A stretch of DNA of 64,000 bases from an uncultured Anaerobiospirillum sp. (lineage in GTDB: Bacteria > Pseudomonadota > Gammaproteobacteria > Enterobacterales > Succinivibrionaceae). The stretch is from NCBI GenBank assembly GCA_944389615.1, contig CALXNA010000001.1, positions 83,319 to 147,318 of the forward strand. Direction: 5' to 3'. Both the position numbers and the translations under genes were made by a program. The notes beneath the pieces are model-generated. The model was not told the DNA's origin and did no database searches. It was given only the letters and a program-made list of their open reading frames with translations. Positions 51,967-61,327 of this stretch are shown one piece after another. Every line of letters starts with the position of its first letter. Position 1 is the first letter of the stretch.

Positions 51967-53070
51967 TTAGGCGTTGGCAAAGCCCGGCAGCTCGTCGGGG
52001 AGGTCTTGGGAGATGATCTCGCCGATGATGTTCTTGAAGACTTCGACCAGCTCGGGGTTGAAGACGCCGCACTGATTGGTGCAGATCATCTCCAAGGCCA
52101 CGTCGTGGCTAAAGGCCTTCTTGTAGCAGCGCTCTTGGGTGAGCGCGTCATAGACGTCGGCAATGCCCACGACCTGCGCCCAAATCGAGAGCTCATCGCC
52201 CTTTAAGCCCTCAGGGTAGCCGCGGCCATCGTAGCGCTCGTGGTGGTGCAGGCAGATGTCGTAGGCGTACTTTAAGATCTGCGAGCTCTCAAGGCCAATG
52301 CGCTCGATGAGCTCGGCACCGCGCACGGTGTGGGTCTTAATGCGCTCAAACTCTTCCTTGGTTAGGCGTCCCGGCTTGTTTAAGATGGCATCAGGGATGG
52401 CAATCTTGCCGATGTCGTGGAGGATGGAGGCGTAAGCGATGTTGTCGATGTCTTCGTTGGTGAGCTGGGCGCACTCGTGGAACTTGAGCTCACGCAGCTT
52501 GTGGAGCAGGCGATAGGTGATGTTGCGGATGGACAGGACATGTTTGCCCGTCTCGCCTGAGCGGAACTCAATGGATAGGGCGAGCACCGAGATGACCTTG
52601 ACGTTGATGTCGGCAAACTCGCGGTTCTTGCGCGCCAGCTCGCGCTCTTGGAGCAGGTTCTTGTACTCAAGGGAACGGTGGATCTTGTACAGTTCGATCT
52701 GGGAGTTAACGCGCTTGGCTAAGAAGATAGGGTTGAACGGCTTCTCGATGATGTCGGCAATCTGGTAGTCGAAGGCTTCAATCTGCTGGTCTTTGTCTTC
52801 GGCCGTGATGAGGAAGATCGGCACGCAGTTGAGCAGATTGTTCTCGCGGATGCGCTCGAGGTAGCCGTAGCCATCCATGATCGGCATGGTGATGTCAAGC
52901 AGGACAGCGACGATCTCGTCTTGGTGTTCTTGGGTGTAGTTAAAAGCGTCAAGACCATTGCCGCACAGGACAGTCTTGTAATCCTTCTGAAAAATGCAAT
53001 CGAGGATCTCTCGATTCATTTCGATGTCATCCACGATAAGAATGGCATTCTTCTGATCTTGAATGTCCAT
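51967..53070 (-). CDS. RpfG-type response regulator: REC-HD-GYP
   Basis: A two-domain response regulator of 367 residues. The receiver starts ILIVDDIEMNREIL, with the phosphoacceptor Asp in VLLDITMPIMDGYG and Lys in IIEKPFNP. The HD-GYP domain follows a coiled linker: HDIGKIAIPDAILNK (HD pair) and HHHERYDGRGYPEGLKGDEL (GYP), with ADVYDALTQERCYKKAF. HD-GYP domains hydrolyse c-di-GMP to GMP when all metal ligands are present, as they appear to be here. I prefer ATG 53070 over the GTG one codon earlier because GGAGG is upstream. It lies on the same strand as an HPt protein and a hybrid kinase gene, which are upstream across a 0.7-kb gap, so a phosphorelay link is likely but not proved. Confidence 0.92.
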   Translation of the reverse strand: MDIQDQKNAILIVDDIEMNREILDCIFQKDYKTVLCGNGLDAFNYTQEHQDEIVAVLLDITMPIMDGYGYLERIRENNLLNCVPIFLITAEDKDQQIEAFDYQIADIIEKPFNPIFLAKRVNSQIELYKIHRSLEYKNLLQERELARKNREFADINVKVISVLALSIEFRSGETGKHVLSIRNITYRLLHKLRELKFHECAQLTNEDIDNIAYASILHDIGKIAIPDAILNKPGRLTKEEFERIKTHTVRGAELIERIGLESSQILKYAYDICLHHHERYDGRGYPEGLKGDELSIWAQVVGIADVYDALTQERCYKKAFSHDVALEMICTNQCGVFNPELVEVFKNIIGEIISQDLPDELPGFANA

Positions 53071-53757
53071 CACCCCTCCACATGGAACAGAACCACTTTG
53101 CGCTAACTCACCATGTACCTTACGGCTGAGACCGACGTAAGATTGCTGTGTTTGTGTTTAACCTCGGAGGTCACCTCGCAAGGTTAAGCCCTCAATTATG
53201 TCAGAAATATCACGGATGAGGCAACTACTTTGCCTTAGCCCGTGTCTGCTTTGCCATGGCCCGGTCTGCCGGGCGCACGCAGTCTCCGCCGTCGTTTGAC
53301 CCTTTAGGTCAAAGAGTGTACTCAGTCAGTGAGCTTGAAGCCAAGAGACAAGGGAAGGTCGGCGTCGCCTTGCTTTCCTGTCTCAAATACGGTTGCGTCC
53401 ACGCCGTCAGGACACCACTCCTCACAGCCACACCATTAAGCAAGCGTCAGGGGGCCGCAGTCAAGCTGCTGGCACGTCCTGCGCCCTGCTCTTCAACTAG
53501 GACTACATCTGGGCCCACCGGGCTCACAGTTGTCACCATATTGCATATTGCCCAAGTATCTAGCGCTTTGCCCTCAAAGTAAAGCAAAATCTGCCATTTT
53601 TTCCTCAGCGCTGGCGCTTTTTTCGTAGCCGGGGGCTCATTGCCGCAAAATCGCGCCGCGCCTGCCGCTGCCGACCCCGGAAGCGCTTATTTTGCTTCCG
53701 CGCCTTAGACGAACAGACCAGCCGCAGCTGGTCTGTGAGAAAGCGAAGGTACTGGTC
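53071..53757. other. Intergenic region, no supported gene
   Basis: A 687-bp stretch. It holds an AGCGC / GCGCT mini-hairpin followed by six T near 53607-53624, GGAAGC / GCTTCC around 53679-53699, and a perfect 10-bp hairpin at 53713-53736. A 108-codon open frame at 53256-53582 lacks a ribosome-binding site and family resemblance, so I did not annotate it. Confidence 0.4.
53713..53736. terminator. Hairpin after the HPt gene
   Basis: ACAGACCAGC / GCTGGTCTGT form a perfect 10-bp stem with a 4-base loop, 22 bp after the HPt stop on the minus strand. No U-run follows. Confidence 0.5.
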
Positions 53758-54108
53758 TTAGTCCAGCTGCGCGAGGGCGGCGCGGACGGCCTGTACCTTC
53801 GGGTCGACAGCCGCGCACAGCTCTAAGGCCTGAGCCTCGTCGCCTGCGCGTACTGCTTGGACGATGGCATGGAAGTCGTTGAACAGGGTGGTCAAGCCCA
53901 GATTGCCGGTCACGCCCTTTAAGGTGTGGGCATTGTTCTCAATGCCCTTGAGGTCATGGGCCGCGATGCTCGCCTGGAGCGCGTCGTAGGTGGGCTCGGA
54001 GACAAAGCGCTTTAAGTACTTGATGTACATCGGCTCGAAGTTCGAGAAGCGCGCCAGCGATTCGGTGATGTTGATGTCGATAACAGCAGGTAAGTCTTGT
54101 AGTTTCAT
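53758..54108 (-). CDS. Stand-alone HPt phosphotransfer protein
   Basis: A 116-residue HPt domain. The phosphorylatable His is in NAHTLKGVTGNLGL, with the helical SLARFSNFEPMYIKYLKRFV at the front, as in the family. HPt proteins shuttle phosphate between a hybrid kinase receiver and a response-regulator receiver. The gene lies 188 bp downstream of the large hybrid kinase, which ends in a receiver without its own HPt domain, so this is very likely its partner. The RpfG-type regulator 0.7 kb further down is the likely final acceptor. Confidence 0.92.
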   Translation of the reverse strand: MKLQDLPAVIDINITESLARFSNFEPMYIKYLKRFVSEPTYDALQASIAAHDLKGIENNAHTLKGVTGNLGLTTLFNDFHAIVQAVRAGDEAQALELCAAVDPKVQAVRAALAQLD

Positions 54109-54296
54109 AGCAATCTCCAGCCCCTTGTGGGATCAGTCTAGGGTAATAGAGCCAGCTTAGATTTGGCTTAGCTACCATCACCTTAGACCTCAGCGGCGCT
54201 TATGATAGCCCAAATTACCGCCTCTGGCGCAAGATTTATCTACCACCCCGCGTCGCAGGCGCGTCCGGCGCGCCCAGCTACTTAAGGGGCGCCTGG

Positions 54297-57200
54297 CTAT
54301 TTGTGACGCAGCTCTTGAGCTACGCGGTCGAGCTCGGAGCGCACACTGATGGCGCTGCGCTTGGGGCGCTTGCTCAGGTAGCTGCCCAGCTTGGAGCTCT
54401 TAACCCGGCGCTCGGGGTTAACCGTGCCATCCTCGCGCTGCGCAGAGGCGGTCGCCGCGGACACCGACGCAGTCGCCGTTGATACCGATGCGCTCGCTGC
54501 AGATACTGACGCAGTCGCTGCGCTCACCCCTTCGTTGACTACGGTGCGGGCGATCACCGTGGCACTGGCGGCCGCCTCCTCTGCTGAGCCATGCTCAGAG
54601 CCGCCCATGTCATCTTGGGCCATCTCCTGCACTACTTGCTGGAGCGTGGCCGGAGCAGGCGTGCTCGCTTCGGCCTCAGGCTCGGGAGCGCTAGGCTCCG
54701 GAGCGCAAAGCTCCGGGCTTGGAACCGTGCTTTCGGACGTCGCGCTTGCGGACGTCGTGCTTGCGGACGTCGCGCTTGCGGACGCAGTGGGGGCAGCGCT
54801 TTCCGGGGCGCTCTCTGGTGTGGCGTTCTTTGGCTGCTCTGGGGCGCCCAGGGTTGGGCGGGCCGAAGTGGATTCAGCGCTCGGAGCTACGTCAGTTAGG
54901 GCGTCAGCCTCGGGGCTGGTTACAGTGTTGGACTGCACCGAAGGCAGATCGGGGTTGGGTTGCGCGTTGTGGGCTTGGTTGAACTCGCGGTGGGCGAGGA
55001 ACTCCTTGAGGTCGGCGCGATTGCCGATGACCTTGGCTAAGACATGCTCTAAGACGGTGAAGTCGAGCGGCTTGGAGACGTGGGCGTTCATGCCCGCGTT
55101 TTGGGTCGCGGCAATGTCCTCGGAGAAGGCGTTGGCGGTGCAGGCGATGATTGGGATGGTCTTGGCGTCGGCGCGACCGCTCGCGCGAATCGTGGCCGAG
55201 GCCTCGCAGCCATCCATCTTTGGCATGCGCATGTCCATCAAGATAGCGTCGAAGGTAAACTCTGGGCTGGTGGTGAAGAGGTCGACCGCTTGCAGACCGT
55301 CCCAAGCGCAGGTGAGCTTGACGCCCTTCATGCTCAAGATGTCGCAAGCAATCTCCATATTGAGCTGATTGTCTTCAACGATGAGCAGGTTGAGCCCCTC
55401 AAGGCTAAAGTGCTCGATAAAGTCGGCCGTCAGATCGCGCTTCGGCTCCTTAACTGGGGTAGGTTCTACCGGAGTGCTCGCTTCGGTTGGGGCGGCTTCA
55501 TTGTTGTCAAGGTCGCCAAATAGGGCGCTATCGTCGCCCTTGCGCTCTTGCAGCTGCTTTTGCACTTCTTGGGCGGTCTCATCGTCGGCAAGGCGCAACG
55601 GCAAGTTGATGGTGAAGGTGGTGCCGACATTGATGGCGGACTTGACCTTGATATCGCCGCCCATGATGTTGACCACGTTCTTGACGATCGACATACCAAG
55701 GCCGGTGCCTTGTGCTGAGGTCAGGCGCAGCTCACGGGCGTATGGGTTAAAGAGCTTCTTTAAGAACTCCTTGTCCATGCCGATGCCGGTGTCGGAGACC
55801 TCGATCATAAAGGACGGCTTGTGCAAGTGCGTCATCTCGCGGACGTGGACGTTGACGACACAGCCGGGATGCGAGTACTTGAGCGAGTTGGAGACGAGGT
55901 TGTTTAAGATTTGGCGGATCTTGGCGGCGTCACCGATCACCACTTGGTGGGTGACGTCAAAGAAAAGGTTGACCTTCTTGCCTTGCTGCTGAGCGTTGAC
56001 CTTGAAGACGTCGATATTCTCCTTGACCTCGTGGATGATGTTAAACGGGGCTAAGGTCAGCTTGCTCTCCATCTGCGGGCGCGCCACCTCCAAGATGTCA
56101 TCGACCAAGGCGAGGAGCTGATGGCTCGCGGTCGTCATCTTCTTGAAGACGTACGGCAGCATATCAATGTCCGAGCGCTTGAGATGGTTCATGCCGATCT
56201 GGCATAGGCCGATGATGCCGTTTAATGGGGTACGCATGTCGTGGGACATGTTGGCGAAGAAGACGTTCTTGGACTCCTCATTCTTCTTAGCCGACTCCAA
56301 GGCGTCAGTTAAGAGCTGATGCTCTTCGAGCTCGGTGATCTTCTCCTCGTCGATGAGCTTAAAGCAGATGATCGACTCGTCAAGATCGAGGCTCTCGTCG
56401 AACAGGATGCGGGCGTTGAACCAGCGGTAGCGGTTCTCGTTGTTAAGCTTGAGTTGGTAGTCGTGGCCGAAGTCGCGGATCGAGAGGCTCGCGAGGTTGC
56501 GCAGGTGGTTTAAGGAGAAGTTTTTGTAGAAATTATTCCAGCTCTCGGGCAGCACAAAGTCCGAGAAGACTGAGATCAAGTCGTCAAAGCTGTTGCGCGA
56601 GGCAAGGCGCAGGCGCATCATGTCGGGCGCCTTGAGCGTGGTGAAGGTGCCGAGCTTGAAGTTGATGCGCAAGATGATCTGATAGGAGTTGCCCAGTACC
56701 TTCAAGGCCTCGTTGGTGGTCTCAATCTGCGAGGATAAGTGGTACTCGCGCCAGACCATCCAGACCTCGATGATGATGAAACTGACCACCATGAGCAAGA
56801 AGAGGTTGGAGACCATGTGGTAGTTGAAGAGCACATCCGAGTAGAGGGTGGTGGCGATGGTGTACCAGCCGGTGCTGGGGTTATAGGTGGTGAAGATGTT
56901 GCGCTTCTCGCCGATGAGGTCGGTGATGAGCTCCAAGGACTCGTCGTTGTAGCTGCGGTTGCGCACCAGCTTGTCAAAGAAGGTGTTGACGTGGCGCTGG
57001 ATCTGGGCGTAGTTGGCGTTAAACGGCGTGTAGTAGAGGATCACCGTGCCCTTGTTGTCGACGAGGTAGAAGCAGTAGTTATCAGGCACGAGCGAGGCGA
57101 AGGTCGAGCTTTGCGAGGCGCTCTCAAGGTAGAGGTCGATGGCGATGACGTCATCGCTATCGCCGATGCGCGCCGAGACCGTGGTGATGACGGTATTGGT

Positions 57201-57731
57201 AAAGATGTCGGTATAAGGGTCTAAGATCACGGCGCGGCCGCGGTCAGCAGTCATGGCGGCCTTGTACCAAGGGCGGGCTTCGGTCACTAAGAAGGCATCG
57301 CCATCCCAGTAGGTCGGCGAGACGATATGGCCATTGATCGAGGCGTAGATATCTATGCGCATATCGGTTTGCTTTTTGCGCAGCTCCTCTTCGGTCTGCT
57401 TCATCCACAGGTCGAAGGCGACGGCGCCGCCATCGGGATCTTTGGCGTGATCTTGCAGGAAGATGTCAGCATAGTGCGCCAAGAGCTCGACAAACTGACA
57501 TTGCTTTTGAAACTCAAACTGCAGCGACGAGTCAAGGCGCTGCGCTACCTCGTGGCCTAAGGCATTGGAGTTTGACAGGATGTTCTCACGCATCAGGTAG
57601 AGCGAGGCGACCGAGAACACGGAGAAGATCATGAAGAGGATGGTGCCGTAGGAAAAGATAAGCTTCTTAGCCTTGCGCGTGCGCGAGCGCATTTTGGTAA
57701 TCGCAGAGCTTTTCGCTGAAGTCTTAAACAT
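54297..57731 (-). CDS. Hybrid sensor histidine kinase with disordered tail
   Basis: A 1144-residue inner-membrane kinase. There are two membrane segments (about 23-47 and 305-328) around a periplasmic region of dCACHE-like appearance (about 48-304; DPYTDIFTNTVITTVSARIG). A PAS-like part follows, then HisKA with the phospho-His in FANMSHDMRTPLNGIIGL (near 495), an HATPase with DTGIGMDKEF and GTGLGMSIVKNVV, and a receiver with Asp in AILMDMRMPKMDGCE (near 830). The last 200 residues are Ala/Thr/Ser/Glu-rich with ASVSAATAS repeats and a basic end, far longer than family norm. No HPt domain is present; a stand-alone one is encoded 188 bp downstream. Confidence 0.92.
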   Translation of the reverse strand: MFKTSAKSSAITKMRSRTRKAKKLIFSYGTILFMIFSVFSVASLYLMRENILSNSNALGHEVAQRLDSSLQFEFQKQCQFVELLAHYADIFLQDHAKDPDGGAVAFDLWMKQTEEELRKKQTDMRIDIYASINGHIVSPTYWDGDAFLVTEARPWYKAAMTADRGRAVILDPYTDIFTNTVITTVSARIGDSDDVIAIDLYLESASQSSTFASLVPDNYCFYLVDNKGTVILYYTPFNANYAQIQRHVNTFFDKLVRNRSYNDESLELITDLIGEKRNIFTTYNPSTGWYTIATTLYSDVLFNYHMVSNLFLLMVVSFIIIEVWMVWREYHLSSQIETTNEALKVLGNSYQIILRINFKLGTFTTLKAPDMMRLRLASRNSFDDLISVFSDFVLPESWNNFYKNFSLNHLRNLASLSIRDFGHDYQLKLNNENRYRWFNARILFDESLDLDESIICFKLIDEEKITELEEHQLLTDALESAKKNEESKNVFFANMSHDMRTPLNGIIGLCQIGMNHLKRSDIDMLPYVFKKMTTASHQLLALVDDILEVARPQMESKLTLAPFNIIHEVKENIDVFKVNAQQQGKKVNLFFDVTHQVVIGDAAKIRQILNNLVSNSLKYSHPGCVVNVHVREMTHLHKPSFMIEVSDTGIGMDKEFLKKLFNPYARELRLTSAQGTGLGMSIVKNVVNIMGGDIKVKSAINVGTTFTINLPLRLADDETAQEVQKQLQERKGDDSALFGDLDNNEAAPTEASTPVEPTPVKEPKRDLTADFIEHFSLEGLNLLIVEDNQLNMEIACDILSMKGVKLTCAWDGLQAVDLFTTSPEFTFDAILMDMRMPKMDGCEASATIRASGRADAKTIPIIACTANAFSEDIAATQNAGMNAHVSKPLDFTVLEHVLAKVIGNRADLKEFLAHREFNQAHNAQPNPDLPSVQSNTVTSPEADALTDVAPSAESTSARPTLGAPEQPKNATPESAPESAAPTASASATSASTTSASATSESTVPSPELCAPEPSAPEPEAEASTPAPATLQQVVQEMAQDDMGGSEHGSAEEAAASATVIARTVVNEGVSAATASVSAASASVSTATASVSAATASAQREDGTVNPERRVKSSKLGSYLSKRPKRSAISVRSELDRVAQELRHK

Positions 57732-58552
57732 TCAAACCTTTCCTACCCGTACCTGGTGACCCGTACTGGGGCTAAGCTCCGTGCAGTCGCTGCAAGGTGA
57801 CCTAACCTTTAGCACCAGGCTAAAGCGCAGGGTGCCAAGGCCTGCGGCACTTTTAACCCAACCCATATCGAGCCACGAAGGGCGCGGCTCAAACTCACCT
57901 TAGCTTCAACAAAGAAGGCCAAGGTCGCGTCCTGCAAAACTTTTGCAAAGCGCTGCAAACGCGCTCACGCTGCGTCCCGCTATGACCCTAATTGGGGCAT
58001 CATATCAGGCTTTGGCCCGGGTAAGCGCACTTAAGGCGCAATGTGTTAACTAATCTCCAATAATTGCGCTCAAGATGTGACTCACTCCACCAAAGTGCAC
58101 CCTCCGCGGCCGCTTGCCGCCGCCTGCGGCAGCGTCCCGCCGGGGCGTCGTCTGCGCTCTCCGCCGCGCCTGCCGCTGGGACAGATGTTGTGTCCGCTGT
58201 TGAGGCAGATGTTGTGTCCGCTGTTGAGGCAGATGTTGTGTCCACCGTTGGTGGCAGATGTTGTGTCCACCGCTGGGGCAGATGCTTGGCGCTGCGGCTC
58301 AGCTGCGGAGATTATAGCACCGCCCATCGCAAGCATTCGGGGGTGCCTTGGCAGAGCGCAGGGCGCGTGGCCTGCCCTTGGTTTTGTCGCCATCATTGTC
58401 ATGCCTTGTCCGATCTTTGCAGTGCGCTCCCCGAATTTTCTGACCAAGTTAACGCCCCGGGCGCGGTTCTATCGCTTTTGGAGCGCCTTTTGCCTAAAAT
58501 GGAGAGGCATTCACCCCAAAATCGCGCTTGGGGGTAGGCAGGAGGGGCGCAA
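57732..58552. other. Region between hybrid kinase and parA
   Basis: This 0.8-kb region has no supported gene. It contains the 24-bp tandem repeat at 58182-58289. An open frame on the minus strand reads DTTSASTA repeatedly, but this is only the translation of the repeat. GGAGGGG at 58541-58547 is the parA ribosome-binding site. Confidence 0.45.
58182..58289. repeat. 24-bp tandem repeat, four copies plus a partial
   Basis: Units beginning CAGATGTTGTGTCC start at 58182, 58206, 58230 and 58255, with a partial at 58279. The third is 25 bp. They lie about 280 bp upstream of parA. Their position recalls iterons or partition-site arrays, but nothing else here suggests a plasmid origin. Confidence 0.85.
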
Positions 58553-59911
58553 TTGAAGATTTGTGACAGCCCAAGGCAAAGCACAGACAAGGAAGGCTCG
58601 GTGAGCGGCGCAGCTGCGCCTGCGGCAGCGCTCGCACCCGCGGCGGAGGTTGTGGCTACGCCTGAGGACACGGCGCTGACTTTGACCATTGCCAACCATA
58701 AGGGAGGGGTGGGCAAGAGCTCGACCGCGCTGAACTTGGCTTGCGCTTTCAGCGGTACTGGGCGCAAAGTCCTGCTCATTGACTTAGACCCGCAGGGCTC
58801 CTTAACCGTCTCCTTAATGCGCACGCGCCCGCTCTCGGTGATCAGCGTGGGCAATGCCTTAATCCAAGGCAGCTCCTTGGTGCCCTGCCTTAGGCCTTAC
58901 CCCAAGGGCCGCTTTGATCTCCTTCCGGCCAACGACGACCTCATGGCCTTTTGCGTCTATCAGCACGACGCCCCCGATAAGGAGCTGCGCCTTAAGCAGG
59001 CGCTTGAGCCCTTACGCACGCTCTACGATTACATCATCATCGACTGCCCTCCGGCCCTCAATCTCTTGACCATCAATGCCCTGTGCGCCGCCGATGAGCT
59101 CTTGGTGCCCAGCACCTGCCAATTCTTAGCGGTCGAGGGCCTGCGCTCCTTGCTGCACCTCTTTGAGGAGCTCAAGCAGCAGGGCAAGAGTCAGGTGCAC
59201 TTTATGGGCATTGTGCGCACCATCTTCGATGCCAATGAGCCGATCTCCCGTAAGATCAGCGCTGACCTCAAGCGCAGCTTCGGCCCGCAGCTTTTGACCA
59301 CCATCATCCCGTACTCGACCCACATCAGCGAGTCACCGGCCTTAGGCCGCCCCGTCATTCTCTACGACAAGAGCTGCTTCGGCTCCAAGGCCTACCTCAG
59401 CCTCGCCGGGGAAATCCTAGCGCGCCTGCGCAGCGCCCGCGCCGCTGCGCAAGCGGCAGCGGCGGCCGCCCCTGCCGCAACGCTTGCTGGCGCCTCAACA
59501 GCAACCGCCGATCCAGCCGTGACCACATTAGCCGCCGAGCTGAACGTAACTGAACCCGCCTCGCTGGCTGCAACGCCGGAGCAGATTGCTGAGCCTGAGG
59601 CCGCTGCGCTCGTGGACGATGGGCCCGAGGTGGCAGCAGATGAGTCTGCGGCAAGAGAGCCGGTAGGGGTAGACGAGTCTGCGGCTGAGTCTACGGTGCC
59701 GACACAGGCGCGGGTTGAGGTCGCCAAGAGCGTCGATGCGGCTAAGGATGCTCTTGAGAGTACGGTGGCGCAATTGGTCACCGCGGTGCTGGTCGACCAA
59801 AACGAGATCAACCATGCGCTCACGCCTGCGCCAGCGGGTGATAATGCTGAGGCGCGCCCGCAGGTGGCGGCTTGGCTTTCGGAGCTGGTGGGCACCGACG
59901 AGGCGGTTTAG
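58553..59911 (+). CDS. ParA/Soj-type ATPase with long tail, no ParB
   Basis: A 452-residue ParA-like ATPase. The deviant Walker A is HKGGVGKSSTALNLA, motif A' is LIDLDPQGSLT and Walker B is YIIIDCPPALNLLTINAL. Start TTG 58553 is supported by GGAGGGG five bases upstream. Residues 1-40 form an Ala/Pro-rich leader; residues about 290-452 form an Ala/Val/Glu-rich tail that the family lacks. ParA proteins position DNA or large complexes by patterned ATP hydrolysis on the nucleoid. No parB gene lies beside it; the convergent gene is an MFS carrier whose stop is three bases away. It might be an orphan positioning ATPase. Confidence 0.88.
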   Translation: MKICDSPRQSTDKEGSVSGAAAPAAALAPAAEVVATPEDTALTLTIANHKGGVGKSSTALNLACAFSGTGRKVLLIDLDPQGSLTVSLMRTRPLSVISVGNALIQGSSLVPCLRPYPKGRFDLLPANDDLMAFCVYQHDAPDKELRLKQALEPLRTLYDYIIIDCPPALNLLTINALCAADELLVPSTCQFLAVEGLRSLLHLFEELKQQGKSQVHFMGIVRTIFDANEPISRKISADLKRSFGPQLLTTIIPYSTHISESPALGRPVILYDKSCFGSKAYLSLAGEILARLRSARAAAQAAAAAAPAATLAGASTATADPAVTTLAAELNVTEPASLAATPEQIAEPEAAALVDDGPEVAADESAAREPVGVDESAAESTVPTQARVEVAKSVDAAKDALESTVAQLVTAVLVDQNEINHALTPAPAGDNAEARPQVAAWLSELVGTDEAV

Positions 59912-59914
59912 CCC

Positions 59915-61123
59915 TCACGCGCCTTCACGTGCTTGGGTGGGCTTGCGCGGGTCGATGGCGTTGAGCTCGGCGCGGCGGCGCCATAAGAGGGTGGCACTGA
60001 CCGCGGTCAAGAGGCTCAAGAAGACGAAGATGGCGCCTAACGACCAAGTTGAGGCGATAAAGCCAAGGCAGGCCGGGCCCAATAACAGGCCGGTGTAGCC
60101 GCAGATCGAGATAAAGGCGATGGCCGGTACCAGCGGCATCTTGTCTTGCTTGCCCACGGCTGAGGTGGCCAGCGGGCTGATGTTGGACATGCCAATGCCG
60201 ATGGCAAAGAAGCTGGCGGTCATGATGATGAGGCTGTCGCTGATCACTACGCCTAAAAGGCCTACCACCATTAAGAGCGCGCCGCCAAAGGCAAACTTGA
60301 ACGGACCGATCACATGCAAGATCTTAGGGGCGAGCAGGCGCAAGGTGAGCATGCAGATGCAGACGATGCAGTAGCCGAAGGTGGCAAAGCTGCGCGGCAG
60401 GTCAGTGTGCTCGGTGACATACAGTCCCGACCAATCAAGTGTGGCGCCGCCCACGACGTAGGTAAAGGCGGTTATGAGCGCAAGGGAGATCACCGGCTCG
60501 CACGGCTTAGCAAAGCCATGCTTGCGTTTGCGCATGACGGTCTCAGCCGGTACCGGGCGGGCGTCTTCGATCGCGATAATCTGCGGGATGTAGTAGGCCG
60601 ACCAGACATAGAGCAGGCCCATGCAGGTCACAATCGAGACGGCCGGGCTCACCTGCAAGGTCAAGAGCACGATCATAAGCACCGCGCCACCGACTTCGCC
60701 CATCGAGTAGTAGGCAAAGAGCACCGACATCAGCATCAGGCGGTAGCGCCGCTCGATATAGGCGGCAAAGACGTTGACTGCCACTTCCAAGGCGCCCACC
60801 GAGATGCCAAAGAGGATCACGGCGCCCATGATGACGAAGTAGCTTGGGGTCAGAGCAATCAGGCTAATAGAGAGGGCGGTAGTGGCGCACGAGATGGCGT
60901 AGGTGAGCTTGAAGCCAATGCGGGTGAGCACCAAGTTGGTCAGGAGCATGCCGCTCACTGAGCCTAAGCCAAAGCTTAAGACGAGGAAGCTGATCTCCTC
61001 GGTCTTAAGGGCTAAGGTGCTTTGAACAATCGGGATGAGCGGGGCCCAGCAGGCGACGGCACAGCCGCACAGAAAGTAGCCAATGCGGGCCACATACACT
61101 TGATGGCGTGCTGACTCGCGCAT
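59915..61123 (-). CDS. MFS transporter, YbjJ-like
   Basis: A 402-residue major facilitator superfamily carrier with 12 probable membrane segments. The start gives RIGYFLCGCAVACWAPLIPI, like YbjJ-type carriers. An MFS loop-2-like stretch lies in NLVLTRIGFKLTYAISC, and the second half opens with SLALITAFTYVVGGATLDWS. Substrate unknown. The gene is convergent with parA, with three bases between the stops, and no partner gene is seen. Confidence 0.85.
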   Translation of the reverse strand: MRESARHQVYVARIGYFLCGCAVACWAPLIPIVQSTLALKTEEISFLVLSFGLGSVSGMLLTNLVLTRIGFKLTYAISCATTALSISLIALTPSYFVIMGAVILFGISVGALEVAVNVFAAYIERRYRLMLMSVLFAYYSMGEVGGAVLMIVLLTLQVSPAVSIVTCMGLLYVWSAYYIPQIIAIEDARPVPAETVMRKRKHGFAKPCEPVISLALITAFTYVVGGATLDWSGLYVTEHTDLPRSFATFGYCIVCICMLTLRLLAPKILHVIGPFKFAFGGALLMVVGLLGVVISDSLIIMTASFFAIGIGMSNISPLATSAVGKQDKMPLVPAIAFISICGYTGLLLGPACLGFIASTWSLGAIFVFLSLLTAVSATLLWRRRAELNAIDPRKPTQAREGA

Positions 61124-61201
61124 CTCTACCTCGCTTGCTCAAAACTCTGACCATAATCCCTGTCGCACCGACGGCGGCCTATTATAGCAAGCGGAAGGTA
61201 A

Positions 61202-61223
61202 AGCGCGGGCCGAAGCCCGCGCT
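61202..61223. terminator. Hairpin after the symporter gene
   Basis: AGCGCGGGC / GCCCGCGCT form a 9-bp stem with a CGAA loop, about 105 bp after the minus-strand symporter stop and 79 bp upstream of the MFS start. No U-run follows. Confidence 0.45.
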
Positions 61224-61327
61224 GAGAAGCGTCTTGAAGTGTTGCGATGGCGCCTGAAGTAGCGCCTAAAGGGGCGCTGAGCAGGCGCTCGATGGCGGCG
61301 TTGAGCAGGCGCCCGTAGGCGCATGCC

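Noticed and set aside
53256..53582. 108-codon open frame on plus strand
   Set aside because: No ribosome-binding site, odd composition and no family resemblance.
58182..58289. Plasmid replication origin with iterons
   Set aside because: No replication initiator, DnaA boxes or AT-rich unwinding region are seen; only the ParA gene hints at it.
60314..60961. 215-codon plus-strand frame
   Set aside because: Antisense shadow of the MFS transporter gene.
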